From the NCBI GenBank assembly GCA_937928685.1, contig CALGJU010000026.1:1-34491 (forward strand): a stretch of DNA of 34,491 nt. Reading direction: 5' to 3'. Of this stretch, positions 17,608-25,705 are shown piece by piece. A program made the position numbers and the translations under genes. The notes below the pieces were generated by a model that saw only the letters and a program-made list of their open reading frames with translations, made no database searches and was not told where the DNA came from. Origin of the DNA: an uncultured Granulosicoccaceae bacterium (lineage in GTDB: Bacteria; Pseudomonadota; Gammaproteobacteria; Granulosicoccales; Granulosicoccaceae). Numbering within the stretch: position 1 is the stretch's first letter; every line of letters starts with the position of its first letter.

Positions 17608-18897
17608 TTATCGGTCGTCGTGTATGGTAGAAAAAATAGTTTTACCGTTAACCACAGTCAGTTCAACCTGACCGTCAAAGTCCCATCCTTCATACGGGCT
17701 GTTCCTGCCGGCACTCAACATAGTGTCGAGGGAAAACTCCCAGTCTGATTCGGTATTGATAATACAAATGTCTGCCGGTGCCCCCACTTCAAGCCTGCCC
17801 TGTGGCAAGCCAAAGCATTTGGCCGGACCTGTAGTCACGCGTTCTAGTAATACTGGTAGAGCAATATCCGTTTCTCTGGAAAGCTTGATGAGCAAGCCGG
17901 TAAAGCTATCAAGTGAAGATAAGCCCGGTTGACTCTCTGCGAACGGGGTGAGTTTTGCATCCGATTCATGCGGTGCATGATTGGAACAAATGGCATCCAG
18001 GACACCACTTGCTATGCCTTCCCGAAGTGCTTCTCTGTCAGCATAAGATCGGAACGGCGGTGATGTGTGACACAGACTATTGAAGTCACTGGTGTCCATT
18101 TCGGTAAGAAATAAATGATCTATACCCACATCGGCAGTGACAGCGATATTGTCTTTCTTGGCCTGACTCACAAGGTTCACCCCTCGCTGAGAGGACAATC
18201 TTGAAAAGTGCACCCGAGCACCGGTTTGATAGCATAACTCTATCAGTTGAGAAAGTGCGACGGTCTCTGCGGCTGAGGGGATACCGGGCAGGCCAAGTCG
18301 TATTGATACAGAACCTTCATGTGCAACACCACCAGAGAGCCATGGGTCTTGTGGTGCAATAATAAGATTCAGGTTAAACCCTGCGCTGTACTCCATGACT
18401 CGGCGCAGTACCTGATTGTCACTGATTGGATTGTCGCCGTTGCTAAACGCAATACAGCCGGAATCAAACAGTATTTGCATTTCACTGAGCTGTTCACCGC
18501 GCAAGCCTGAAGTCAGTGCACCAATCGGCAGCACCTTAACGCCAATCGCGGCGCTTGCGCGACGTTTGATCAGTTCAACCGTACCGGGTTCATCAATAAT
18601 CGGGTCAGTATCCGGAGAACAGAAAAGCGTGGTGATACCGTTCTTAGCGGCTGCCAGGGTCTCACTTGAGATAGTCGCAGCCTTTTCGAATCCAGGTTCA
18701 CGCAAACGCGCGTAACAATCAATTAGACCTGGTGTCAGTAGATTGTTTTGCGCATTGATGGTGTGTTCAGAACTGATTTGATCATCTGCATTGCCGACGT
18801 GGGTGATGACGCCGTCGGTGTATTGCACAGTGCCTTGCTGGATTTCTTTTTGATTCTCATCAAAGTAGCGGCAGTTAACAATAGAGGTGCTGCTCAT
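17608..18897 (-). CDS. pyrX: Dihydroorotase-like protein PyrC' (probably inactive PyrB partner)
   Basis: 429 residues with the overall dihydroorotase (amidohydrolase) fold: N-terminal beta segment, [15 protein letters not shown] at 57-70, and a late [10 protein letters not shown]. In active enzymes the first motif carries a metal-binding HxH (DxHxHLREPG); here it is Y62-A-R64. The catalytic Asp of TDHAPH is N306 here (SNHAPH). Both losses point to no dihydroorotase activity. In Pseudomonas the equivalent inactive PyrC' forms a dodecamer with aspartate carbamoyltransferase and is needed for its stability; that role is the best inference here. The start overlaps pyrB by 4 bp (ATGA), which fits a fixed-ratio complex. 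A true dihydroorotase must be encoded elsewhere. Confidence 0.9.
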   Translation of the reverse strand: MSSTSIVNCRYFDENQKEIQQGTVQYTDGVITHVGNADDQISSEHTINAQNNLLTPGLIDCYARLREPGFEKAATISSETLAAAKNGITTLFCSPDTDPIIDEPGTVELIKRRASAAIGVKVLPIGALTSGLRGEQLSEMQILFDSGCIAFSNGDNPISDNQVLRRVMEYSAGFNLNLIIAPQDPWLSGGVAHEGSVSIRLGLPGIPSAAETVALSQLIELCYQTGARVHFSRLSSQRGVNLVSQAKKDNIAVTADVGIDHLFLTEMDTSDFNSLCHTSPPFRSYADREALREGIASGVLDAICSNHAPHESDAKLTPFAESQPGLSSLDSFTGLLIKLSRETDIALPVLLERVTTGPAKCFGLPQGRLEVGAPADICIINTESDWEFSLDTMLSAGRNSPYEGWDFDGQVELTVVNGKTIFSTIHDDR

Positions 18898-19937
18898 GAT
18901 TGCACCGCTGAGTTAGCTGCAAGTGATTTTTCAATGTTGCCCATGGCGATCGACATAATTGCCATGCGTACCGCAATACCTCCGGTGACTTGCTCTAGAA
19001 TGATCGATTGCGGTCCGTCAGCAACCGACGCTTCGATTTCTACACCGCGGTTGGTTGGGCCCGGGTGCATCACAATCGCATCAGGTTTGGCAAGCCGCAT
19101 TCTGCGTTCTGTGAGTCCGAAGCTTCGGTAGTACTCATCTTCAGTAGACAGCAGTGCAGAGCGCATGCGTTCCTTTTGCAAGCGCAGCCCGATAACCACA
19201 TCAGCACCGACCAACGCGCCATCAAGATCATGGCGAACATGCACGCCCAGTTCCCGCATCTGCTGTGGCAACAGTGTTTTAGGGCCAACAGCGGTGATAT
19301 TGCCGGTGCCGAGAATGTTCAATGCGTGAATCTGGGAGCGTGCCACGCGTGAGTGGAGTATATCACCGACGATCACCACTTTAAGTTGTGAAAAATCGCC
19401 TTTGTTGCGGCGAATGGCAAACATATCAAGCATCGCCTGCGTAGGGTGTGAGTGTTGTCCATCACCTGCATTAATAACGCTAATGTGCGGTTCCACATGG
19501 CTGGCAATAAAGTGTGCAGCACCTGACGATGAGTGTCTTACCACAAACATGTCGCACTGCATCGCCTGCAGGTTTCTTAACGTATCAAGCAGCGTTTCAC
19601 CTTTAGTCACTGCCGATACGTTAACGTTAATATTTAATACATCCGCAGACAAACGCTTTGCGGCGAGCTCGAAAGTTGTTCTTGTTCTTGTGCTGTTTTC
19701 GAAAAACAGATTGGCCACTGTTTTGCCGCGCAGTAGGGGTACTTTCTTGGCTGCCTTATCGTTTACACCGGCAAAACTTTCGGCGGTATCGAGTATTTCA
19801 ATCAGGCGTTCTTTCTTTAAGCCTTCGATCGTTAGAAAGTGTTTAAGCTCACCTGCTTCGGTCAGTTGAATGTCATCCTGAGTGGATCGCATGATGTCTG
19901 GTTTAGCAATGGCCTGCTGTGCTTTCATGTCAGTCAT
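18894..19937 (-). CDS. pyrB: Aspartate carbamoyltransferase catalytic chain PyrB
   Basis: 347 residues. It condenses carbamoyl phosphate and aspartate, the committed step of pyrimidine synthesis. The carbamoyl-phosphate motif [13 protein letters not shown] spans 78-90, with later [10 protein letters not shown] and the aspartate-side [12 protein letters not shown]. The roughly 30 extra N-terminal residues compared with the E. coli chain are typical of class A enzymes that assemble with a dihydroorotase-like protein instead of PyrI. It overlaps pyrR (4 bp) upstream and pyrC' (4 bp) downstream. No pyrI is present in the window, consistent with class A assembly. Confidence 0.95.
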   Translation of the reverse strand: MTDMKAQQAIAKPDIMRSTQDDIQLTEAGELKHFLTIEGLKKERLIEILDTAESFAGVNDKAAKKVPLLRGKTVANLFFENSTRTRTTFELAAKRLSADVLNINVNVSAVTKGETLLDTLRNLQAMQCDMFVVRHSSSGAAHFIASHVEPHISVINAGDGQHSHPTQAMLDMFAIRRNKGDFSQLKVVIVGDILHSRVARSQIHALNILGTGNITAVGPKTLLPQQMRELGVHVRHDLDGALVGADVVIGLRLQKERMRSALLSTEDEYYRSFGLTERRMRLAKPDAIVMHPGPTNRGVEIEASVADGPQSIILEQVTGGIAVRMAIMSIAMGNIEKSLAANSAVQS

Positions 19938-20443
19938 CGCTGTGATATCTCTAAACTCATGTCGTCACGCAGTTTAACCTGGTGGCTCTGTGGTAAGTCC
20001 ATGCTTCGGCCAATCACATCGGCATTGATCGGGAGTTCGCGCCCTGTGCGGTCGACTAATGTGGCGAGTAGTATTTTCTCCGGTCGGCCATAGTCAAAAA
20101 TTTCGTTCATGGCTGCGCGTATGGTTCGCCCGCTGTACAGTACATCGTCAACCAGGATGATAATTTCACCTTCAATCGAAAAAGGAATTTTTGATGCGCC
20201 CACCTGCGGGTGCAAACCGATGCGACTGAAGTCATCACGATAAAAAGAAATGTTTAGCTCGCCGGCTTCCTCTTCAAGCTTGAGCGCCTCATGCAGTTGC
20301 TGGGCGACAAGCACACCGCCGGTTTTTATGCCCAGCATTTTGGCCGATTGGTAGTCGCTGCCAAGTTGAAGTTTCAGCGACTCAGCCATTTGCCGGATCA
20401 TATTTTCGACCCCGGCAGGATTAATTTTCTCAAGTAGGGTCAT
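19934..20443 (-). CDS. pyrR: PyrR, pyrimidine operon regulator / uracil phosphoribosyltransferase
   Basis: 169 residues. The PRPP-binding loop [12 protein letters not shown] is at 96-107 and the type I phosphoribosyltransferase core surrounds it. RDDFSRIG (69-76) is the PyrR flexible-loop region. In Bacillus PyrR binds pyr mRNA and causes attenuation. In Pseudomonas it sits in this same gene order and affects pyrB expression in another way. No anti-terminator/terminator pair with the PyrR binding loop could be recognised near yqgE or pyrB, so the mode of regulation is open. It overlaps ruvX by 14 bp and pyrB by 4 bp. Confidence 0.93.
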   Translation of the reverse strand: MTLLEKINPAGVENMIRQMAESLKLQLGSDYQSAKMLGIKTGGVLVAQQLHEALKLEEEAGELNISFYRDDFSRIGLHPQVGASKIPFSIEGEIIILVDDVLYSGRTIRAAMNEIFDYGRPEKILLATLVDRTGRELPINADVIGRSMDLPQSHQVKLRDDMSLEISQR

Positions 20444-20903
20444 TAAGCCATTGTTCCAGTATCAAAGCGGCCGCTATTGTATCGGAGTCTTCGCGTGTTG
20501 CTTTGCGTCTTTGGTGATGATGTCTGTTATCGGCAATTATTCGTGACGCCTCGTTGGAGCTGAAGCGTTCATCGCAAAAGTGCACTGACAGTTCGTAGCG
20601 TCTGCGTAAATGTTTGCCGAAAGATTTGGCCAGCTGCGTCAAACGCTGAATGTCTCCATTGTCGTCTAACGGCAGCCCCACCACCAATGCATCAGGCTTC
20701 CATTCATCAATAATAGCGGCGATTTTATCCCACTCGGGTCGACCATTGATATTTCGCACCACACAAATCGGGTTGGCGGTTAGGGTGCTCGACTGACCAA
20801 TGGCGACGCCAATACGCTTTTCGCCGAAGTCGAATCCCAGATAGTGGTTTATTTCAGGGGAGTCCGGCTGCGGCTGATTGTCGGGCTGATCGGGCTCATG
20901 CAT
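20430..20903 (-). CDS. ruvX: RuvX/YqgF, RNase H-fold nuclease
   Basis: 157 residues, normal length. An RNase H-like fold with candidate acidic metal ligands: D25 in YLGFDFGEKRIGVAIG, E112 in DERFSS, and D141 in REDSDTIAAALIL, plus VGLPLD at 75-80. The family resolves Holliday junctions in vitro and takes part in 16S rRNA 5'-end maturation in E. coli. The first 18 residues are Pro/Asp/Gln-rich and extra compared with short homologues. It overlaps yqgE by 8 bp, the standard yqgE-ruvX pairing of gammaproteobacteria. Confidence 0.93.
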   Translation of the reverse strand: MHEPDQPDNQPQPDSPEINHYLGFDFGEKRIGVAIGQSSTLTANPICVVRNINGRPEWDKIAAIIDEWKPDALVVGLPLDDNGDIQRLTQLAKSFGKHLRRRYELSVHFCDERFSSNEASRIIADNRHHHQRRKATREDSDTIAAALILEQWLNDPT

Positions 20904-21453
20904 GTCCGGCTTCGGAGGAGATCAGATCGAATTGTATACCCAGTGTGCTGGCAGCCAGATTGAATTTTTTGTCCATATCATCAGCGAACAGAATCTCCTG
21001 GCTGGCTTCACAGGTCAGCCAACTATTGCTGGCCATTTCCTCCTCGAGTTGGCCTGCTTCCCAGCCGGCATAGCCCAGTAGCAGTAGATAGTTTATCGGA
21101 CCATTGCCATTGCCAATTTCAGTCAGAATATCAGTGGAGCCTGCCAACGTGACGCCGGTGCCCTGGCTGCAGGCCTCAGCATCGGTGGTAAGTTCGTCGC
21201 TCGGGAAGAGCACAAACCCTCTTTCCTTGTCTACAGGGCCGCCTTCATACACAGTCGCCTGCCGATCGAGCGCATTTATGCAGTCGATATCCAGTTGGTC
21301 AAATACCTCACCTGCCAGCAAAGAGGCGGGGCGATTGATAACAAAGCCAAAGGCACCGTCTTCATTGTGCTCAAACAGGTAGGTGATCGTTTTATCAAAC
21401 CAGGAATTGTTAAGACCCGGCATTGAAAGCAGAAAGTGATTGGTGAGATCCAT
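20896..21453 (-). CDS. yqgE: YqgE/AlgH family protein (DUF179)
   Basis: 185 residues, normal length. Family marks are LTNHFLLSMPGL at the N-terminus, FGFVINRPAS, VYEGGPVDKERGFVLF and LLLGYAGWEAGQLEEEM. The biochemical function is not established; the Pseudomonas homologue AlgH was linked to alginate regulation. No good Shine-Dalgarno precedes the ATG. A 21-codon open frame ends at 21455, one base before the ATG, so initiation may depend on coupling to it. It is the first recognised gene of the yqgE-ruvX-pyrR-pyrB-pyrC' run; every junction in the run overlaps by 4-14 bp, indicating one transcript. Confidence 0.92.
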   Translation of the reverse strand: MDLTNHFLLSMPGLNNSWFDKTITYLFEHNEDGAFGFVINRPASLLAGEVFDQLDIDCINALDRQATVYEGGPVDKERGFVLFPSDELTTDAEACSQGTGVTLAGSTDILTEIGNGNGPINYLLLLGYAGWEAGQLEEEMASNSWLTCEASQEILFADDMDKKFNLAASTLGIQFDLISSEAGHA

Positions 21454-21454
21454 A

Positions 21455-21520
21455 TTATTTACTTCGCTCTAGCGATTGCCAGTAAGGAGACTGCATTTGG
21501 GCCTTGGCATCATTCGTCAT
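21455..21520 (-). CDS. Possible 21-residue leader peptide upstream of yqgE
   Basis: An ATG at 21520 opens a 21-codon frame (MTNDAKAQMQSPYW... ending in LERSK) that stops with TAA at 21455-21457, one base before the yqgE ATG. An in-frame internal ATG is preceded by AAGG at good spacing. The peptide is polar, without a run of one amino acid as in classic attenuators. It could couple translation into yqgE. The evidence is positional only. Confidence 0.2.
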   Translation of the reverse strand: MTNDAKAQMQSPYWQSLERSK

Positions 21521-21763
21521 ATGGCGGGGTTACCGTTATTTCCGCAGGCGTTAGGTGGTAAATTAAAGTCTAACAGTTTAGTTATTCTATTTGTTGTCAC
21601 GCTGCCGGTTTCACGAGCGGCATTTAGCTATGTCTGTGATAAACCCGCCAGCGTCAGCGAGGGATATCTGGCACGTCAGTCAGTGCAAGCCGCTCCAGCG
21701 AAACCGTAACAACATCGAAGAAGCATGTCTCGAAGCGATGTTTCCATCGTTTTGCAAACCGTC

Positions 21764-21777
21764 ATTAGACGTCTAAT
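21764..21777. promoter_or_regulatory. Perfect 14-bp palindrome just after gshB
   Basis: ATTAGACGTCTAAT reads the same on both strands and lies 7 bp past the gshB stop codon. Perfect palindromes of this size fit dimeric repressor sites. No known operator was recognised and no gene starts close by on either strand, so function is uncertain. Confidence 0.3.
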
Positions 21778-21783
21778 TTGATG

Positions 21784-22731
21784 TCAGCCTAAGCGCTTTT
21801 CAATGGCTTCCATAAATTGCGATCCAATATCCAGGTTGCATTGCTCGTCGAGCTCGCGGACACAGGTAGGGCTGGTGACATTGATTTCAGTGACCCAGTC
21901 TCCGATCACATCAATACCGGCAAACAGAACGCCTTTTTTTACCAGTTCAGGCCCGATGGTGTCTGCAATTTCGCGATCACGATCTGACAATGGAACTGCG
22001 ACTCCGGTACCGCCCGCGGCTAAGTTACCGCGTGTTTCGCCGGCTGCCGGCATGCGAGCCAATGCGTGCGATACCGCCACCCCGTCTACCACCAGAATAC
22101 GTTTATCTCCTTCAGTAATTTCAGGAATATAGCGCTGCGCCATGATCTGCCGCTCGCCAAAGAGTGTCATGGTTTCAAGTACAACGCTGACATTCGGATC
22201 GTCGGGCTTTAATCGAAAGATGGATGATCCGCCCATCCCGTCCAGAGGCTTAACAATGATATCGCCGTGTTCCTGGTGGAAGGCTCGCAGTTTGTCTTCC
22301 CGGCTGGTGATCAGCGTAGGAGGGCAGCAATCGGGAAACCATGCGGTGTACATTTTTTCGTTGATATCGCGCAGCGCGGCTGGATCGTTAAGCACCAGTG
22401 TTCCCGCGTCTTGAGCGCGCTGCAGAAAGTAGGTCGCGTAGACATAGTCCATGTTAAACGGCGGGTCGAGCCGCATTAAAATGCAATCGAGTTCATCGAG
22501 AAACATCTCGGCAGCTGGCTCTGCGTCGTACCAATGGTCCTTGTCATCGTACATGGTGACTTTTTGCATGGCTGCCGCCGGTCTGCCGTTGCGCATAAAT
22601 AAATCCTGTCGGCGCAAATAGTACGCTGACCAGTTGCGCTTCTGGGCGGCGAGCATCATGGCCAGACTGGTGTCTTTCGCCACCTTGATATGTTCGATCG
22701 GGTCCATTAAAACGGCGATTTTTATGCTCAT
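21784..22731 (-). CDS. gshB: Glutathione synthetase GshB
   Basis: 315 residues, normal for the gammaproteobacterial enzyme. It joins gamma-glutamylcysteine and glycine with ATP. The start IKIAVLMDPIEHIKVAKDTS is characteristic. NEKMYTAWF leads into the ATP-grasp domain, with the flexible Gly-rich loop KPLDGMGGSSIFR at 161-173, and the C-terminal motif EINVTSPTCVRELD contains the glycine/Mg ligands. An AGAGA lies before the ATG. It is divergent from the chemosensory cluster, the same neighbour relation as gshB-pilG in Pseudomonas, although pilG and pilH are missing here. Confidence 0.95.
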   Translation of the reverse strand: MSIKIAVLMDPIEHIKVAKDTSLAMMLAAQKRNWSAYYLRRQDLFMRNGRPAAAMQKVTMYDDKDHWYDAEPAAEMFLDELDCILMRLDPPFNMDYVYATYFLQRAQDAGTLVLNDPAALRDINEKMYTAWFPDCCPPTLITSREDKLRAFHQEHGDIIVKPLDGMGGSSIFRLKPDDPNVSVVLETMTLFGERQIMAQRYIPEITEGDKRILVVDGVAVSHALARMPAAGETRGNLAAGGTGVAVPLSDRDREIADTIGPELVKKGVLFAGIDVIGDWVTEINVTSPTCVRELDEQCNLDIGSQFMEAIEKRLG

Positions 22732-23075
22732 AGAATCTCTGTTGGTGTCTTGTGCTGAATGCTGTCAATGCCACCATTGTATCGGTTTCATCGCCAGTTT
22801 CGGACGATGGCTCGCACCGGCTGTCATCAGTTCTTCGTCATATGGGAGCAAGTGTATGATAAATAAACTAATTGTCTATTTCTCTTGTTTCGCTACTGTT
22901 GAAGCTGTGTAGCCGTTAAGCTACAGTTCGCGGCTAGTCCGAGCCATAGCGGGCAGATGAAGATACTCAACAATTTGTCAAACCAGTGATTGATTGGTTC
23001 GACACGTCAGTCAAGGGTGCGCAGTGCTACAGCCAACCAACATTCAGCAAGATCTGTTTAACTCGCCACTTATAA
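22732..23075. other. Divergent intergenic region between gshB and the chemosensory cluster
   Basis: 344 bp. No reading frame resembling pilG or pilH, which occupy this place in Pseudomonas, could be found in any frame. The segment 22897-22972 can fold into an outer 6-bp helix (TGTTGA / TCAACA) enclosing two hairpins (GTAGC/GCTAC with flanking CT/AG, and GGCT/AGCC), so a structured leader RNA is possible. Promoters for both flanking transcripts must be here, but none was convincing. Confidence 0.45.
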
Positions 23076-23642
23076 GTGTGGTGCTGGCGGGTGGCTGATG
23101 CAGAAACACATCCCGACGCCCTCAACGCCTCGGTGATCTGGTCGTCGAATTCGATAGCGCCATCACCATCTTCACGCGTCTTGTTGTTCGAATGTCTCGG
23201 TGCGCACTATGGTCTGGCCACAGAATCAGTGGTTGAAGTCATTGAATCTCCAAATTGCACTGAAGTCAGCGGCGCCCCGATGTGGTTTGCAGGTCTGGCG
23301 GTGTATCAGTCGAATCCGGTACCGGTGATTGATGTCGGCAGGTATTTTCAGCCTGACGCAAAGCATCGGGCAAAGGACCGCAGACAGCACCCGCTTCGCG
23401 GTCGCTCCGTCGTCGTCAAGCTTGCTGGCAGCACTTTTTTGCTGGCGGTGGAAAAAATACTCAATCTGTGTAATTTACCTGAAGAGGATGAGGCGATGCG
23501 TGTTTCGAGCAATGCGCCGGAAATAGCCGAGCATCGGGCCATTCAGCGGGTATGTTGCTATGACAATCAACTGATAGCGCTAATAAATTTGCCGGAGTTA
23601 TTGCGGCTGACGAAATTCCTGCGTGAGTGCGAAGCGGTTTGA
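23076..23642 (+). CDS. CheW-like adaptor protein (PilI-like)
   Basis: 188 residues from a GTG at 23076. From about residue 33 it is a CheW domain: VLLFECLGAHYGLATESVVEVIE, then MWFAGLAVYQSNPVPVIDVGRYF and a late SVVVKLAGSTFLLAVEKILNL. CheW domains tie receptors to CheA-type proteins. No ATG exists in the first 68 codons, so the start is a GTG or TTG; GTGs at 23091 and near 23131 are alternatives, and the first 30 residues carry no domain. Position before a PilJ-like receptor and a ChpA-like protein makes PilI the closest known counterpart. The next gene starts either 16 bp inside its end (GTG 23627) or 17 bp after it. Confidence 0.8.
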   Translation: MWCWRVADAETHPDALNASVIWSSNSIAPSPSSRVLLFECLGAHYGLATESVVEVIESPNCTEVSGAPMWFAGLAVYQSNPVPVIDVGRYFQPDAKHRAKDRRQHPLRGRSVVVKLAGSTFLLAVEKILNLCNLPEEDEAMRVSSNAPEIAEHRAIQRVCCYDNQLIALINLPELLRLTKFLRECEAV

Positions 23643-23659
23643 GCGCCTCGAGGCAAAAA

Positions 23660-25705
23660 ATGCGTTTGCCGTTAGCGCTGATCTCGATAGCAGTGATAGC
23701 GTTGCTGTTAAGTCTGGCCTTGCTTTTATCTTTGCAGTCACTGCAGGAAGCTCATTCAGAGCGGCAACAACGCGCTGCTGAAATATCTAATACGTTGAGC
23801 CAGATCAGCAGATTGGCAGAGTCACCTGCCTCTCGCCAAGAGAGCGTGATAAAAGCGCTGCAAACACTGATTAGCACTGGTGATCAGCAGTCCCAGAATC
23901 TACGTAATTCAGCATCAAGCTTTTTTAACTTTCTGTCCTCTAAAAATATTGAAAATGCCGCCAGAGCCGTTGATGCAGACTGGATGACGGCAAGAGACGC
24001 TTTATTGAGAAACAATGTATTGGCAGTTGGAGCTATGCCTGCTGCACCCAATGAAGCACCTGTTCAGTCCGTCGACGTGGTGCTGTCAGATGTTAAGCCA
24101 TTAGCTGATGATTTTGATTTGATCCGCACACGAGTAATTGAAGGAACTCAATCAGTTCCACTCAGAAGGCTTGTGGATAACATAGCGTCTGTGTGGACCC
24201 GTATGGACGAACTGTCAAACACGGCAAACACAATTGAGTATGGACAATCACTAGAGCAACAACAGAACTTCACTCGCGATCTAATGCGAATGACGCGTGC
24301 CGGCTCCAGTGATTCATTGTTTGGCTATAACACCAAGAATTTAATACTTGATTATGTGGCACGTGTGAATGACATACGCTTCCAGGCTGAAGACCGCCAG
24401 CCAGTGATCGCAGAAAATAATTCGAATAAGGCAGGTGCGTCACCATTAGGTAGTGCATTTGTGCTTGAAGCACTTGATCAGGCAAAGCGATCTCTAAATA
24501 ACTTCAACAATGCACTCAATGATGTTGCCGTTCAGTTCGGTCGTTATATGTTGCTCGCGATAACCGGGCTCTTTACAGCGTTGTTAATGTCTGTGTTAGC
24601 GGCGTGGAGAATAGTGCGTTCAATTAGCGGAGTGGCTGAAGACTCGACTCCACCCGAGGTAACCTTACATGAAGCTGAAGACGTAGAAGCACTGCTTAGC
24701 GATATTGATGCACTGGCTGAGGGTGATCTGCGGCACCCGGTTCGCGCGTCTGAACATGGCGTCAGCAAGGCCGTGGCTGAGTCAGTGAACAGATCTGCTG
24801 CAGTGATGCAGCATTTGGTTAAGATGACTCGTGGTGTTGCGGGCAGAATTACGGAACTTGTACATCAGCATGACGGTATCGCCAACTCGCTTGCGCAGAA
24901 AGACATACAGCGTCAGTCACGAACAGCGGAGCTTTCAGACAGCCTTAGTGTCAGGTCGACATTGCTCCAGCAGCAACAATCACTATTAAGCAACACTGAC
25001 CGGCTGGTCGCTGATCTCAACAGCAAGTCAGAGTCCGCCGCTGCCAGAAGCCATGAGGTGTCGGCGTCTCTCGCCACTGTGTCCGCGCAAGTGGAGCTCA
25101 GCAGTGGAAGAATGCACCGTCTTCTTGTAACAGCGGGCAATGTGACCGAATCTACTCGCAAGCTAAGGCAATTGGCAGAGCAAACGCGATTGCAAGCGCT
25201 TAACGTGTCGTTAAAAATGACTGAATCTGAAGCGCATAGTGGGGATTATCTTGATGATCTGCCTGCTGACACCGTCGGATTGTTTGACGATGTTCATCAG
25301 CTCACCGGGCAACTTGTACAGATTGCAGGCGACGCTGATGGTTTAATCGCCTTGCTGCAGAAGGATATTACAGAGACGGCAGAATCGCTCAAAGCCAGCA
25401 CACTGAACATAAACAATAGTGCACAACATACCCATGACGCCTCTATCGCGGGTAACGAGTTGGCGAATCACACGGGTTCGTTGCAGTTAGGCATACACAA
25501 GGCGCTGGCCAATCTAGCGGAACAAAAAAGTGAATTATCGTTGTCTGCTGAACGTATCGTCGCGTTGGACAAAGCGGGCAATGGCTACAGTGAATTGACA
25601 GCGTCACTCACGCAAGATATTGCTGAGCTACAGTCAATGGCCGCAAGGCTGGATGATTCTGTCGCGGGTTTTAAGCTACGTGGAGACACCGCGCTTGAGC
25701 GATAG
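23660..25705 (+). CDS. PilJ-like methyl-accepting chemotaxis protein with divergent signalling tip
   Basis: 681 residues from ATG 23660 (GAGG at 23650-23653; a GTG at 23627 gives 692). TM1 spans about residues 3-26, followed by a roughly 270-residue periplasmic region, TM2 at about 296-316, a HAMP-like stretch containing DALAEGDLRHPV, then long coiled coils. The hairpin tip, normally EQTNLLALNAAIEAARAGE followed by GRGFAVVADEVR, reads LAEQTRLQALNVSLKMTESE (about 505-524) and then an acidic stretch with DYLDDLPADTVGLFDDV. The first half is recognisable but the alanine-rich half and the VVADEVR strand are gone. PilJ itself senses pilus tension or retraction in Pseudomonas. Whether this tip still binds CheW and a kinase is doubtful. 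It lies in one transcript with the flanking genes. Confidence 0.8.
   Translation: MRLPLALISIAVIALLLSLALLLSLQSLQEAHSERQQRAAEISNTLSQISRLAESPASRQESVIKALQTLISTGDQQSQNLRNSASSFFNFLSSKNIENAARAVDADWMTARDALLRNNVLAVGAMPAAPNEAPVQSVDVVLSDVKPLADDFDLIRTRVIEGTQSVPLRRLVDNIASVWTRMDELSNTANTIEYGQSLEQQQNFTRDLMRMTRAGSSDSLFGYNTKNLILDYVARVNDIRFQAEDRQPVIAENNSNKAGASPLGSAFVLEALDQAKRSLNNFNNALNDVAVQFGRYMLLAITGLFTALLMSVLAAWRIVRSISGVAEDSTPPEVTLHEAEDVEALLSDIDALAEGDLRHPVRASEHGVSKAVAESVNRSAAVMQHLVKMTRGVAGRITELVHQHDGIANSLAQKDIQRQSRTAELSDSLSVRSTLLQQQQSLLSNTDRLVADLNSKSESAAARSHEVSASLATVSAQVELSSGRMHRLLVTAGNVTESTRKLRQLAEQTRLQALNVSLKMTESEAHSGDYLDDLPADTVGLFDDVHQLTGQLVQIAGDADGLIALLQKDITETAESLKASTLNINNSAQHTHDASIAGNELANHTGSLQLGIHKALANLAEQKSELSLSAERIVALDKAGNGYSELTASLTQDIAELQSMAARLDDSVAGFKLRGDTALER

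Larger units (their letters stand above)
21454..21783. other. Intergenic region between gshB and yqgE
   Basis: 330 bp without a recognised gene. In Pseudomonas a tonB-like gene lies at this position; no trace of it is visible. The region holds a possible 21-codon leader frame (21455-21520, minus), a perfect palindrome (21764-21777) and a small CGATG/CATCG hairpin near 21736-21749. The promoter for the pyr run should be here, but no clear box pair was found. Confidence 0.5.

Noticed and set aside
19402-19869. 155-codon plus-strand open frame opposite pyrB
   Set aside because: Antisense shadow of a well-conserved enzyme.
22732-23075. Remnant of pilG or pilH
   Set aside because: No frame shows a receiver-domain motif (DD near the start, or the phospho-Asp or Lys contexts); the region is too short for either gene.
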